A stretch of 64,000 nt of DNA from Candidatus Peregrinibacteria bacterium GW2011_GWF2_43_17 (GTDB lineage: Bacteria; Patescibacteriota; Gracilibacteria; UBA1369; UBA12470): positions 124,001-188,000 of the forward strand of contig LCFW01000002.1 of assembly GCA_000999315.1 (NCBI GenBank), in the 5' to 3' direction. This document shows positions 40,998-49,540 of the stretch, piece by piece. The notes beneath the pieces were generated by a model. That model did no database searches. It saw nothing but the letters and a program-made list of their open reading frames with translations, and was not told the DNA's origin. Position 1 is the first letter of the stretch. Each line of letters opens with the position of its first letter. A program made the translations under genes and the position numbers.

Positions 40998-41237
40998 ATG
41001 GCTAAGCATCCAGTACCAAAGCGTAAAACCGAGAAATCGAGGACCAAAAGACGCTATCATCAATACGTCAACCGTGTCATAACCAAACTCGAAGAAGGCA
41101 TCAGATTGGTGGACTGCCCGAGTTGTGGCGAATCCATGGTTATGCACCATATGTGCGCATCGTGCGGAAAACATAGGGGCAAAGATATGATTGATAAATC
41201 CAAAGAGCTTTCAAAAATCACAAAAATCAAAGCATAA
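40998..41237 (+). CDS. rpmF: 50S ribosomal protein L32
   Basis: Small ribosomal protein beginning [20 protein letters not shown] and carrying the zinc ribbon [18 protein letters not shown]. The C-terminus ([19 protein letters not shown]) is somewhat extended. Position after yceD is the canonical order. The TAA of this gene overlaps the nusB ATG by one base, so translation is coupled. Confidence 0.96.
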   Translation: MAKHPVPKRKTEKSRTKRRYHQYVNRVITKLEEGIRLVDCPSCGESMVMHHMCASCGKHRGKDMIDKSKELSKITKIKA

Positions 41238-41659
41238 TGGCAAGCCATCGCCATCTAGCAAGGATGATAGTCGCTCAGGCTATATTTGCCATTGAGTTCC
41301 GTAAGGAAAACAAGGGTATGATTTTAGATTATCTGCTTGATGAATTCGGTGAAAAAGTCGGTGAAAAAGAGTTTCCCAAGAAACTTTTGGAGGGCGTTTT
41401 GAAACATAAAAGAAAAATCGGGAAAGAAATCGTAGCCGCCGCACCCGAATGGCCTCTCGACAGAATTTCGAAACTTGATAGGGCCATTCTTGAAATCGGG
41501 ATTTATGAACTTATGTATGAAGATGATATCCCGCCACTCGTTACAATCAATGAAGCGGTTGAATTGGCGAAAGAAATCGGCAACGATAACTCTCACAAGT
41601 TCGTCAATGGTGTTTTGAGTACCGTAATGCACAAATATTGTCCAAATAAAACAAAATAA
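41237..41659 (+). CDS. nusB: Transcription antitermination factor NusB
   Basis: Binds boxA RNA with NusE/S10 in rRNA antitermination. The 140-residue all-helical protein begins [20 protein letters not shown], has a central [21 protein letters not shown] and ends with [30 protein letters not shown], the classic NusB C-terminal signature. Grouping with rpmF, yceD and rnc links it to ribosome production. Confidence 0.96.
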   Translation: MASHRHLARMIVAQAIFAIEFRKENKGMILDYLLDEFGEKVGEKEFPKKLLEGVLKHKRKIGKEIVAAAPEWPLDRISKLDRAILEIGIYELMYEDDIPPLVTINEAVELAKEIGNDNSHKFVNGVLSTVMHKYCPNKTK

Positions 41660-41661
41660 AC

Positions 41662-42369
41662 ATGGATAAAAAATATCGCGATTTTGAAAAACTTATATCT
41701 GTAAAATTTAAAAATAAAAACCTTCTCGACCAAGCTTTTGTCCACAAGTCTTATGTGAACGAAGCATCGAAAAACAAAGAACATAACGAGAGATTGGAAT
41801 TTTTAGGAGATGCGGTTTTGGAACTCGTGGTTACCGAATTTTTATTTGCAAATTACAACCGTCCCGAAGGAGAACTTACCAATTTCAGATCGGCCCTTGT
41901 CAGGGGAGCTAATTTGGCTGAAATAGCCAGGAAATTAAATCTCGGACAATATTTATATCTCGGCAAAGGTGAAGAAAAATCGGGCGGCAGGCAGAAAGGA
42001 TATATTCTCGCGAACTCAGTTGAAGCGCTTATCGGAGCCATATTCTTGGATCAGGGATATAAGAAGTGTCATGAGTTTATTACCAAATTCATAGTTTCTT
42101 ATCTGGGAGAGATTTTGGCGAAAGGGCTGGATGTTGACCCGAAATCACGTTTACAGGAAATCGCACAATCGAAATTCAATGTGACGCCGATATACAAACT
42201 TATTTCGGAATCCGGGCCCGATCATAGCAAAATTTTCGTGATGGGCGTGTTTATAGGTGAAGAGAAATTCGGCGAAGGTACGGGTTCAAGCAAGCAACAA
42301 GCTGAACAAAACGCCGCCGCTGATGCGATAGAAAAGAAAAAGTATAAAATGGTAGACGGTAGAAGATAG
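41662..42369 (+). CDS. rnc: Ribonuclease III
   Basis: Double-strand RNA endonuclease for rRNA and mRNA processing. The catalytic domain has the signature HNERLEFLGDAVLELVVTEF (acidic residues in ERLEFLGD) and the second acidic site LIGAIFLDQGYKK. The C-terminal dsRBD covers about 157-228 (DPKSRLQEIAQSKFNVTPIY and GEGTGSSKQQAEQNAAADAI). Start MDKKYRDFEKLISVKFKN. Its stop abuts the convergent small membrane-protein gene with no spacer. Confidence 0.97.
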   Translation: MDKKYRDFEKLISVKFKNKNLLDQAFVHKSYVNEASKNKEHNERLEFLGDAVLELVVTEFLFANYNRPEGELTNFRSALVRGANLAEIARKLNLGQYLYLGKGEEKSGGRQKGYILANSVEALIGAIFLDQGYKKCHEFITKFIVSYLGEILAKGLDVDPKSRLQEIAQSKFNVTPIYKLISESGPDHSKIFVMGVFIGEEKFGEGTGSSKQQAEQNAAADAIEKKKYKMVDGRR

Positions 42370-42567
42370 TTAACGACTGAGTACGAAATAAAGCGCCAAA
42401 CTAAGGATCCCTCCATCCAAAAACGCACTGAACAAAAGGAGTCCAAGGCTTATTTCACGTTCTTTCCCTAAAATGCGAGCCTTAACTTTTTGTTTGTTCT
42501 CGAAAAAAGTTACCGTATAAAGCAGAACGCAAAGGACCGCCGCAAAGAAAATGATGTATTTAAGCAT
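42370..42567 (-). CDS. Small membrane protein
   Basis: A 65-residue protein with two hydrophobic segments (MLKYIIFFAAVLCVLLYTVTF and LGLLLFSAFLDGGILSLALYF) separated by a basic loop NKQKVKARILGKE. It is likely a two-helix membrane protein, possibly DUF1294-like, which cannot be confirmed here. Its start overlaps the 3' end of nifU by 8 nt, so it is probably the last gene of the nifS-nifU operon. Confidence 0.6.
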   Translation of the reverse strand: MLKYIIFFAAVLCVLLYTVTFFENKQKVKARILGKEREISLGLLLFSAFLDGGILSLALYFVLSR

Positions 42568-43222
42568 AATATTTTTCCATGAATTTTTTCATCAAAGCTT
42601 CGGCTTTGGCTTTAACTTTTTTGTCGTTTATGCCGACTTTTAATTTCCGTTGAAGTTTTTCGATCGTATCGGCGCCTTCGAGTACCGCCTCTTCGATATC
42701 CTTATCCGTTATTTTCGTGTCGGGATCTATGACGACAAAACCTTCGGTTACGATGCGTTTATATTGTTCGGATTTTCTAAAATAGTCGTTGATAGCTTTT
42801 CTAAGGGCTTTATCGCCAAGGACCGAGCAGTGAATTTTACGCGGAGGAAGGCCGCCCAATCTTGCCAAAATATCTTGAGGCTTAAGTTTCAAAGCATTCT
42901 CGATTTTCATGCCGCCTTTTTCGGTGACCATAACCGATAGCATAGAGGTTGAAGCGATGGCGGAAGCGCATCCGAAGGTCTGCCATTTTAAGTCCCGAAT
43001 GCGGTCGTTTTTTTTATCAATTTTCACCCACAATTTCATCATATCTCCGCAAGCCGGCGAACCTACGACTCCGATGCCGTCATATTTCGACTCGTCGAAT
43101 TTTTTAATATCTTCGACAAGATTCTGAGGATGGAAAAAGTGAGATTTAACAGATGAAGAATAAACCCATCTGTTGTTGTTTGCCGATACGTCGGCATCGT
43201 TTTTAACTATTTTTATAGGCAT
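42560..43222 (-). CDS. nifU: NifU/IscU-type Fe-S cluster scaffold protein
   Basis: Scaffold that receives sulfur from the cysteine desulfurase and builds Fe-S clusters. I start at MPIKIVKNDADVSANNNRW (43222), because the longer frame runs out of phase into nifS. The three scaffold cysteines are visible in GVVGSPACGDMMKLWV, WQTFGCASAIASTSML and PPRKIHCSVLGDKALRKAI. An extra N-terminal stretch and a C-terminal helical tail (to 220 residues) make it longer than IscU (about 130). It is 7 bp downstream of nifS and in the same operon. Confidence 0.93.
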   Translation of the reverse strand: MPIKIVKNDADVSANNNRWVYSSSVKSHFFHPQNLVEDIKKFDESKYDGIGVVGSPACGDMMKLWVKIDKKNDRIRDLKWQTFGCASAIASTSMLSVMVTEKGGMKIENALKLKPQDILARLGGLPPRKIHCSVLGDKALRKAINDYFRKSEQYKRIVTEGFVVIDPDTKITDKDIEEAVLEGADTIEKLQRKLKVGINDKKVKAKAEALMKKFMEKYYA

Positions 43223-43229
43223 AAATGAA

Positions 43230-44468
43230 TTATTTGTAATGAATTGAACCTCGCCCGCTTTGAATTTCATCGGAGTTGAGATTGAGGGGCGAAATACGGC
43301 GTAAAATCTCGACAACTTTATTTGTGACTTCAATAACAAAATCGACATCCTTATCGGTGGTGGAATGACCGAGAGTAAATCTGATACTGCCATGCGCGGC
43401 TTCATAAGGGAGACCCAAAGCGGTAATTACATGAGAGGGGTCTAAGCTTTTCGAAGTGCAAGCCGAACCGGTTGATGCATAAATTCCCAATTCGTTTAAG
43501 AATAAAATTATAGACTCGCCTTCGACATCGAGGATCGTAACATTCACGTTGTTTGGAAGTCTTTTAACGGGGTGACCGTTAAGAAAACATTTTGGGATTT
43601 TTGTTAAACCTTTAATCAGTTTGTCTCGTAATTTGATCAGTCGTTTATTCTCTTCGGGAGCGTTTTTTTGAGCGAGTTCAAGCGCTTTCGCGAAACCTAT
43701 AATCCCGGGGACATTTTCCGTACCGCTACGGAGACCGCGTTCCTGTCCACCGCCATAAATTATCGGCTCAAGTTTGATACCGGACTTCACATATAAACAT
43801 CCGACGCCTTTCGGTCCGTAAATTTTCGATCCGTTAAGGGTCAAAAGATCGACGCCGAGTTTTTTGACGTTTATAGGGAGAGTACCTCCGGCTTGGCACG
43901 CATCCGTATGGAATAAAACGCCTTTTTTATGGCATACATCAGCCAATTCTTTGATTGGCTCAATCGTACCAACTTCGTTATTGGCATACATCAGTGAAAC
44001 CAGAATGGTTTCCGTCTTAATCTCTTTTGAAAGTTGAGCAGGATCAATGAGCCCATACTTATCTACAGGCAAAATGGTTACCGTAAACCCTTCTTTTTCA
44101 AGATGTTTAACCGTATCCAAAACGGCATGATGCTCGATAGCGGAAGTAATGATATGTCCGCGACCTTTCGCACGAGCAACACCTAATATCGCAAGGTTGT
44201 CGGACTCGGTCCCGCTTCCCGTAAAAACAACTTCGTTCGCAGAGCACCCAAGTATTTTTGAAACTCTGGCGCGAGCGTCTTGCAAAGCCTCTCCCGCCTT
44301 AAGACCTATTTCATAAAACGCCGAAGGATTCCCGAACTCCTCCGTAAAATATGGGTCCGCCGCCTTCTTCACCGCGGGATCGACGGGAGTCGTCGCCGCA
44401 TGGTCAAGATATATATGGCGTTTCTTATAAGCCTTGAGGAGCTTGTTGATATCTGAATTTACGGACAT
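43230..44468 (-). CDS. nifS: Cysteine desulfurase
   Basis: PLP enzyme taking sulfur from cysteine for Fe-S clusters and tRNA thiolation. Start MSVNSDINKLLKAYKKRHIYLDHAATTP (44468) is preferred to an upstream frame. Visible are the LDHAATTP N-terminus, the HTDACQAGGTL PLP-binding region, the Schiff-base Lys in NGSKIYGPKGVG, and the mobile-loop catalytic Cys in YASTGSACTSKSLDPSHV (group I, IscS/NifS-type). Partner nifU follows directly. The methylthiotransferase in this window would depend on such clusters. Confidence 0.96.
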   Translation of the reverse strand: MSVNSDINKLLKAYKKRHIYLDHAATTPVDPAVKKAADPYFTEEFGNPSAFYEIGLKAGEALQDARARVSKILGCSANEVVFTGSGTESDNLAILGVARAKGRGHIITSAIEHHAVLDTVKHLEKEGFTVTILPVDKYGLIDPAQLSKEIKTETILVSLMYANNEVGTIEPIKELADVCHKKGVLFHTDACQAGGTLPINVKKLGVDLLTLNGSKIYGPKGVGCLYVKSGIKLEPIIYGGGQERGLRSGTENVPGIIGFAKALELAQKNAPEENKRLIKLRDKLIKGLTKIPKCFLNGHPVKRLPNNVNVTILDVEGESIILFLNELGIYASTGSACTSKSLDPSHVITALGLPYEAAHGSIRFTLGHSTTDKDVDFVIEVTNKVVEILRRISPLNLNSDEIQSGRGSIHYK

Positions 44469-44549
44469 AGGATAACTTGTAACTAATAACTTGTAATATA
44501 AATATAGCAAAATTTTCGGTATTCGGCATTCGAAATTCGATATTCTTCT

Positions 44550-46052
44550 TCAAAACGGCCTTTTCACATTCGGCCAGCCTTTCCAGACCGTAATCCCGCA
44601 CCATCTTGGACCCTCGGGACATGGCATGTCGCTCCCGAATCTCCTATTGAAACACGGTGGTCCGATATGTTTCGCCAACCTCGGATGTACGGCCGCAACT
44701 TGCTCGAATTCATCGCGAGAAGCATCATAAATCTCTAATTGCGCGCTAAAACACAGTCGGAGTCTCCACTTATGTAAGAAATTCAAGAAAGACCCATTTT
44801 GAATGAATCTGACATTAACCGCATTCGGTAACAAGTAACACGCATATTCCGCCTTCACATCCATATCAATCAGACGATTTTTAGAATCCCAAAGCATATC
44901 CATAATCTCCTTATAAAGCGCGGAAGCTTCGCTGTTTTTCTCAACAATACTCGGTGTGTAGTAATCAGGTCTCAATGTGTGAACCTTCGATAACATAGGC
45001 CTGCAGGCCGGCGTCATTCTGTGACGTTGATCTTGCGAATCGGCGGTATGACTTAGGCGTTTCTTAAAAACATAATTCACATTATTCAGCGCTCGCATAA
45101 CAGGAGAGTGCGCCCAATTATTGAGAGTATCGAGCAGATATGGATTTTTTCCCGGATTTAAAATCTCTTCAAGGATCTCATCGGTACTTTTCACGCATCC
45201 GGTAGCGATTCTTACAGACTCGGCGACAATCTCTTCCGCATTTTTATCGTAGGAGATAAGTTTAGAATTCTTTCCTCCGAGATCTATATCAAAACTCGAT
45301 CCCAAATCGGCATCATGCAAAAACTTATTTTCAAGAGTCTCCTCGATAATCCCTTCGCCAATTCTACTGATGAAATCCGGATCAACCTTGCGAACCTCCT
45401 CAACCATCGCCGCAACAACTTCACGAGCCTCGGTCGGACAATCGCAAGCATTCGCCATCCTTATGTATCTTTTCAAGACAAGTCCGGAAATCGTATGGTA
45501 AAGGCTTGTGCTGGCGCAAATCGGCAAAACGTATCTGCCATTTTCTATAGCCTTTTTCTCTGAATCGATTCTGATATTTTTCTCATCCTGGCCTTTTATG
45601 CGGCCGATGCCGGACATCAGCTTGAAATTATCCTCTTTCAACAGTTCGGAAATGCGCGAATAAGCCGACCACGCCTTGCTTACGGCGTCTTTATATATGC
45701 TCGCCGCCTTATCGTCCATTTTCGGCGCATAAACGGCAATCTGATCCATAACGACATACCTCTGAGAAGTCTGATCTGAATTATAGAAAGGATGAGAATG
45801 TAAAAAACTCCAAACGCACTGTCTCGAAACTCCGCTAATGCCAAAAACGAAAGTCGCATGCTGAAAGGGGGTATGATGTCCTGCATGAAAAATCGCCTCC
45901 CCGATCCTTGTCCGTTGTCCTTCGGTAACATCTTTCGGGTCAACTACCGAAGGGCTGTAGCAAGTTCTCGCACTGGCGATCGAAAGATCATATGCGGCTG
46001 GCGTATAAGATATAAGTTTAACTTGCGGTTTTTGAGGTGAAAATTCTGGCAT
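44550..46052 (-). CDS. thyX: ThyX-like protein with two thymidylate synthase domains
   Basis: A 500-residue protein related to FAD-dependent thymidylate synthase, about twice the usual length (near 220-250). I start at MPEFSPQKPQVKLISYTPAA. The first ThyX-like half has HHTPFQHATFVFGISGVSRQ and the altered signature RQCVWSFLHSHPFYNSDQTS, where canonical ThyX has RHR. The second half (from about 265) contains HSPVMRALNNVNYVFKKRLS and QDQRHRMTPACRP, retaining RHR. Residues may be divided between domains, so activity could need both. No thyA is in the window; tmk and dut are at 60.5-61.5 kb. Its homologs with duplicated domains are known from several bacteria. Confidence 0.82.
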   Translation of the reverse strand: MPEFSPQKPQVKLISYTPAAYDLSIASARTCYSPSVVDPKDVTEGQRTRIGEAIFHAGHHTPFQHATFVFGISGVSRQCVWSFLHSHPFYNSDQTSQRYVVMDQIAVYAPKMDDKAASIYKDAVSKAWSAYSRISELLKEDNFKLMSGIGRIKGQDEKNIRIDSEKKAIENGRYVLPICASTSLYHTISGLVLKRYIRMANACDCPTEAREVVAAMVEEVRKVDPDFISRIGEGIIEETLENKFLHDADLGSSFDIDLGGKNSKLISYDKNAEEIVAESVRIATGCVKSTDEILEEILNPGKNPYLLDTLNNWAHSPVMRALNNVNYVFKKRLSHTADSQDQRHRMTPACRPMLSKVHTLRPDYYTPSIVEKNSEASALYKEIMDMLWDSKNRLIDMDVKAEYACYLLPNAVNVRFIQNGSFLNFLHKWRLRLCFSAQLEIYDASRDEFEQVAAVHPRLAKHIGPPCFNRRFGSDMPCPEGPRWCGITVWKGWPNVKRPF

Positions 46053-46226
46053 CGGAATAAAGATACTTGCGAAAGTGGAATTTGCAAATCGAACTCGTAA
46101 CTGCTCGCAAGTTTTATTCCCGGGAATAAAACTCAAAAAGTTTTCTACGGGGTCAATCTGTTAAGCTACTCGCTGTTTCGTGATAAAGACGGTTTTCGGG
46201 CCAGAGAACCGTTACTCGAACTTCCC

Positions 46227-46254
46227 TTGACATCTTGCCAAAAAAAACTATAGT
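46227..46254 (+). promoter_or_regulatory. Promoter of gene at 46284
   Basis: -35 TTGACA (46227-46232), 16-bp spacer containing an A-tract, -10 TATAGT (46249-46254), 30 bp upstream of the ATG. Confidence 0.65.
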
Positions 46255-46283
46255 TCGGGCCTCTAATCATAACAAATCAAAAT

Positions 46284-46802
46284 ATGCCTTTAGCAGAAGA
46301 AATATCAGGATTAGAAGAGGAAGAAGCACTTACAGAGCCGGAAGCACAAGCTCTTGATGGTTACAGAGTACAACTTGATAATCTTCGAGCCGGCAATAAA
46401 CCCGAATGGGAAGTTGTACAGGGAAGATTGCTCGCAAACGGCAAGAACAAGCTCAAATTGGCGATGGCTCTTGAACAAACTGTGATATTCGGAGTGGACG
46501 CAAGTGAGCAAATATTGTTTTCCGATGGTGGAAATGAAGTCCCTGAATGCACAAAAGGGAAAAACTATTCAGATACGATGACTGCCATAAAAGACAAATA
46601 CGAGCTGTTTGACAAGACTCTCATGCGACAATGGGAAACAGCAACAGGAAAACATTTCGTAAATAGCACGTGGTCATGGCTTACATCTGCGCGTTGTGCC
46701 TACTTCTCTTTTTCGGACTATAGGCGGGTCTCTGTGGAAGAGCGCGTCAATCCGAAGCATGGTCTTCCTTACAGGGGCGCGCGTCGCATGCTAAGGGTCT
46801 AG
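46284..46802 (+). CDS. DUF4256-like hypothetical protein
   Basis: A 172-residue soluble protein. The core WEVVQGRLLANGKNKLKLAM, the segment VNSTWSWLTSARCAYFSFSD and the ending YRGARRMLRV resemble the DUF4256 family, whose members end in a similar RGFRGxLRV. The assignment is from memory of the pattern and is tentative. The acidic N-terminus is probably disordered. A short stem GTCGCTT/AAGCGAC follows the stop (46803-46819). It is a single gene with its own promoter, upstream of the AbiE-type operon. Confidence 0.5.
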   Translation: MPLAEEISGLEEEEALTEPEAQALDGYRVQLDNLRAGNKPEWEVVQGRLLANGKNKLKLAMALEQTVIFGVDASEQILFSDGGNEVPECTKGKNYSDTMTAIKDKYELFDKTLMRQWETATGKHFVNSTWSWLTSARCAYFSFSDYRRVSVEERVNPKHGLPYRGARRMLRV

Positions 46803-46933
46803 TCGCTTCATAAGCGACCTCTCTTATAAGTTTTGATTCTGCAAATGCAAAGCTCTTTTTTTGTTTTCAAATGAAACATGGAAGATACGAAAGATCTCAA
46901 AAGATTCAATTGGCTTCTATTGCGAAATCCACA

Positions 46934-46977
46934 TTGCATTTATCAGGTAGTTATGCTATCCTGTACATAGATGTACA
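46934..46977 (+). promoter_or_regulatory. Promoter and operator of the AbiE-type operon
   Basis: -35 TTGCAT (46934-46939), 17-bp spacer, -10 TATCCT (46957-46962). A perfect palindrome TGTACAT-AG-ATGTACA (46962-46977) begins at the last -10 base and covers the expected start site, 15 bp before the ATG. AbiEi antitoxins are known to repress by binding inverted repeats at their own promoter. Confidence 0.65.
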
Positions 46978-46992
46978 AGATAATCATTCGAA

Positions 46993-47568
46993 ATGCCTAC
47001 TCAGTCCGATAGAATTGTGATTTTAGCCCGGCAACCTTATCCGATTTTCCATACGAGGGATCTGGCGCGCTTGTGGAATATAAAAAATCTCAACACCCTA
47101 TATACGCTCCTCAAGCGTTATACGAAAAAAGGTATACTGTTTCGTATCTATAAAGGACTTTATTCGCTGGTGCAACCGAAGAATCTCGACCCTATGCTTT
47201 TGGGGACCAAAGCATTGCACGGTTATGCTTATATAAGTACCGAAACAATACTAGTTGAAAAAGGTATTATAACTCAAATAATTCATAATTATACGCTTGT
47301 TAGCGACTGCTCGCGTCGTTTCCGAATCGGTCAGCACTCTTTTGTCAGTCGCCAACTGGATGACAAGTTTTTATATAATACGGCAGGAATTATTGAAGAG
47401 AATGGGATAATGAAAGCCACGATGGAGCGAGCTGTCGCAGATATGCTATATTTCAATCCGAAAGCTTATTTTGACGGGATGAATTTAATAAATTTCAATA
47501 AGGTTCGTGCTCTTCAAAAAGAGATTGGATATCCGTTAACAAGCATTTCTCATGTTACTTCCGCATAA
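46993..47568 (+). CDS. AbiEi-type antitoxin/transcription repressor
   Basis: A 191-residue protein. The N-terminal winged helix (about 10-65: YPIFHTRDLARLWNIKNLNT, then LLKRYTKKGILFRIYKGLYSL) matches the AbiEi DNA-binding domain. The rest (YAYISTETILVEKGII, then a C-terminal ATMERAVADMLYFNPKAY) matches the AbiEi C-terminal domain that counters the nucleotidyltransferase toxin. It overlaps the toxin gene by 17 nt. Known AbiE systems are type IV toxin-antitoxin modules that abort phage infection. Confidence 0.85.
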   Translation: MPTQSDRIVILARQPYPIFHTRDLARLWNIKNLNTLYTLLKRYTKKGILFRIYKGLYSLVQPKNLDPMLLGTKALHGYAYISTETILVEKGIITQIIHNYTLVSDCSRRFRIGQHSFVSRQLDDKFLYNTAGIIEENGIMKATMERAVADMLYFNPKAYFDGMNLINFNKVRALQKEIGYPLTSISHVTSA

Positions 47569-48295
47569 ACAAGATACGATTCACAAAGCATGGTTGCTCA
47601 GATTGCTGACGGCGATCTGTGAAGACACTCTATTGTCATCATGTTTGGGGTTCAAAGGAGGAACTTGCGCCGCTCTGCGCAATTTCTTAAATCGTTTCTC
47701 CGTTGATTTGGACTTCGACCTGTTAATAGATGAGAAAAAAATCCCGGATGTTAGATTGGCTCTGGAAAAAATTTTTAGGAACTTAGAATTGATAATAAGT
47801 GATAAAAGCGCAAAAACTTCGCAGTATTTTCTTAAATATCCAACGGAAAAGACGAAACATCGCAATACGATCAAATTGGACATGTCGTTTCCCGTACCGA
47901 AAGCCAATACTTACGAAATGGTACGCCTTATGGAAATCGATCGCGTAGTGCAATGCCAAACATTGGAAACGATAGTTGCCAATAAATTCATTACACTTAT
48001 CGCTCGTTTCGAACGAACCGGAAAAGTAGCCGGGAGAGATCTCTTCGATATACATCATTTCTTGCTGCAAGGTTACCCATACAGTAGAGAAGTGATTATT
48101 GAACAAAGGAAAAAGTCGCTACCGGTTTTTTTCAAGGAATTGATCGGTTTTATAGAAAAACGCGTGACAAATACGCTGATTGACCAAGACTTGAATCACT
48201 TGTTGCCACAAACCGAATTTCAGGCGATTCGAAAAATTCTCAAACAAGAAACATTAATGATGTTAAAAACAGAACTTAATACCGCAAATGTTTAA
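47552..48295 (+). CDS. AbiEii/AbiGii-type nucleotidyltransferase toxin
   Basis: A 247-residue DNA polymerase-beta-like nucleotidyltransferase. The motif FKGGTCAALRNFLNRFSVDLDFDL gives the G(G/S) helix and the catalytic Asp pair DLDFD. KLDMSF supplies the third acidic residue, and LETIVANKFITLIARFERTGKVAGRDLFDIHHF is the family's conserved later segment with Lys and RDLxD. It is translated in overlap with the antitoxin and itself overlaps the following gene by 8 nt. AbiEii enzymes transfer GTP or CTP to tRNA in studied systems; the target here is not known. Confidence 0.88.
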   Translation: MLLPHKQDTIHKAWLLRLLTAICEDTLLSSCLGFKGGTCAALRNFLNRFSVDLDFDLLIDEKKIPDVRLALEKIFRNLELIISDKSAKTSQYFLKYPTEKTKHRNTIKLDMSFPVPKANTYEMVRLMEIDRVVQCQTLETIVANKFITLIARFERTGKVAGRDLFDIHHFLLQGYPYSREVIIEQRKKSLPVFFKELIGFIEKRVTNTLIDQDLNHLLPQTEFQAIRKILKQETLMMLKTELNTANV

Positions 48296-49511
48296 ATGGC
48301 TCCTAAATCTATTCTCTCCATACGCCAATCCTTTTGAAAAAAAGGTTGGCAAGTTTTTCAAAAGTATCAAGGCGAACAGCAACCCAATAGATGTACAGAT
48401 GCGCCTCCGGGATTTGATGCAAGAAAATTTAGTGTGTGTGAACCTTTTCATGGAGAAAAAATACAAAAATTACAAATATCTCAAAAAAAGTGTTCGCAAA
48501 CAGATGTACGCCAACGTCCAAATATTGAACAAAGAATTTGATCAATACGCGGCGACTCAATCTGTTATTCCAAGTATCGAAATGCCGAAAGGCATGGAGG
48601 AAAAAATCAAACATCTTTATACGATAATGTCTTATTTGAGACCCGGCCAACATTATGAATATGAGAAGGCGGCGAACTTTGGCAAACTTTTAAAAGATCC
48701 TACCAAAGAGAAACTGATAGGGGATTGCAACCAGATAGTTACGCTTTATTCCCATCTGTATGCTCGCAAATATCCGATTTCGGATTTAAAGATAAAAATC
48801 CTTCCGGGGCATGTATGTCTCCATTTTGAAGGATTGGATATAGAAGCCACGAATGGGACTTTCAAAAAGTACGAAGAGTTTGATTACCTCCTTCCGATTA
48901 CGGAGATAATTTCAACAAATATTATGGATGTGACGGACTCGACTGCCGAAGTCGGCTCAATAGATCCGCGCACAATCGTGAAACGCGCCCAACTGGCTTA
49001 TATGATAAGCAGTATGCAAGATTTGGTTACAAAAAATCTCAATATAGCTTACAGAAACCTGGGTGTTTCGCTTATGAACGAGCACAATTACGAATCCGCG
49101 ATATTTTTCTTGGAGAAACTTGGCGACATTGATCTGATAAAAACCGCTTACCGTAACGCCTCTATCCATTACTTGAACAAAAAAGATTTCAAAAAAGCAT
49201 CATACTACGTCGAAAAATCAGACGATGAAAAACTCAAAAAAACCATAATCCGCAATCAAGGAATAACCTATTACAACAAGAAAAATTACAAAAAAGCGTC
49301 CGAATATTTTCAAAAAATGGGCGATCTCGAGATGGTCAAAGCATGCAAAATGGGGGAATACAGTCTGTTGTCACAAAAGATTAGAGGTGTGAAAACCGTT
49401 GCCGACGCAAAAAAACACAGATCCGTTTATCAACATATGCTCGAACTTGCCACTTCTGCCGGAGACGAAAAAGCGGCGGCCTCGGCAAGGGATACGTTGG
49501 CCAAGATTTGA
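48288..49511 (+). CDS. Transglutaminase-like/TPR-like protein coupled to AbiE genes
   Basis: A 407-residue protein starting inside the AbiEii 3' end (MFKWLLNLFSPYANPFEKKV). The middle (about 145-200) has GDCNQIVTLYSHLYARKYPI, then LPGHVCLHFEGLDIEATNG, a Cys, His, Asp/Glu series spaced as in transglutaminase/peptidase-like folds. Residues 255-370 form at least three helix pairs with recurring NLGVSLMNEHNYESAIFFLE, NASIHYLNKKDFKKASYYVE and NQGITYYNKKNYKKASEYFQ, which are TPR-like repeats. No signal peptide. The 8-nt overlap implies co-expression with the toxin-antitoxin pair, so it may be an accessory sensor or effector. I know of no described three-gene AbiE variant with this protein. Confidence 0.7.
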   Translation: MFKWLLNLFSPYANPFEKKVGKFFKSIKANSNPIDVQMRLRDLMQENLVCVNLFMEKKYKNYKYLKKSVRKQMYANVQILNKEFDQYAATQSVIPSIEMPKGMEEKIKHLYTIMSYLRPGQHYEYEKAANFGKLLKDPTKEKLIGDCNQIVTLYSHLYARKYPISDLKIKILPGHVCLHFEGLDIEATNGTFKKYEEFDYLLPITEIISTNIMDVTDSTAEVGSIDPRTIVKRAQLAYMISSMQDLVTKNLNIAYRNLGVSLMNEHNYESAIFFLEKLGDIDLIKTAYRNASIHYLNKKDFKKASYYVEKSDDEKLKKTIIRNQGITYYNKKNYKKASEYFQKMGDLEMVKACKMGEYSLLSQKIRGVKTVADAKKHRSVYQHMLELATSAGDEKAAASARDTLAKI

Positions 49512-49540
49512 GAGTCGCGAGTAAGAAAATTGTTCAAGAA

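Noticed and set aside
43223-43405. N-terminal extension of NifU
   Set aside because: The extension runs through the nifS coding end in another frame and lacks any domain character.
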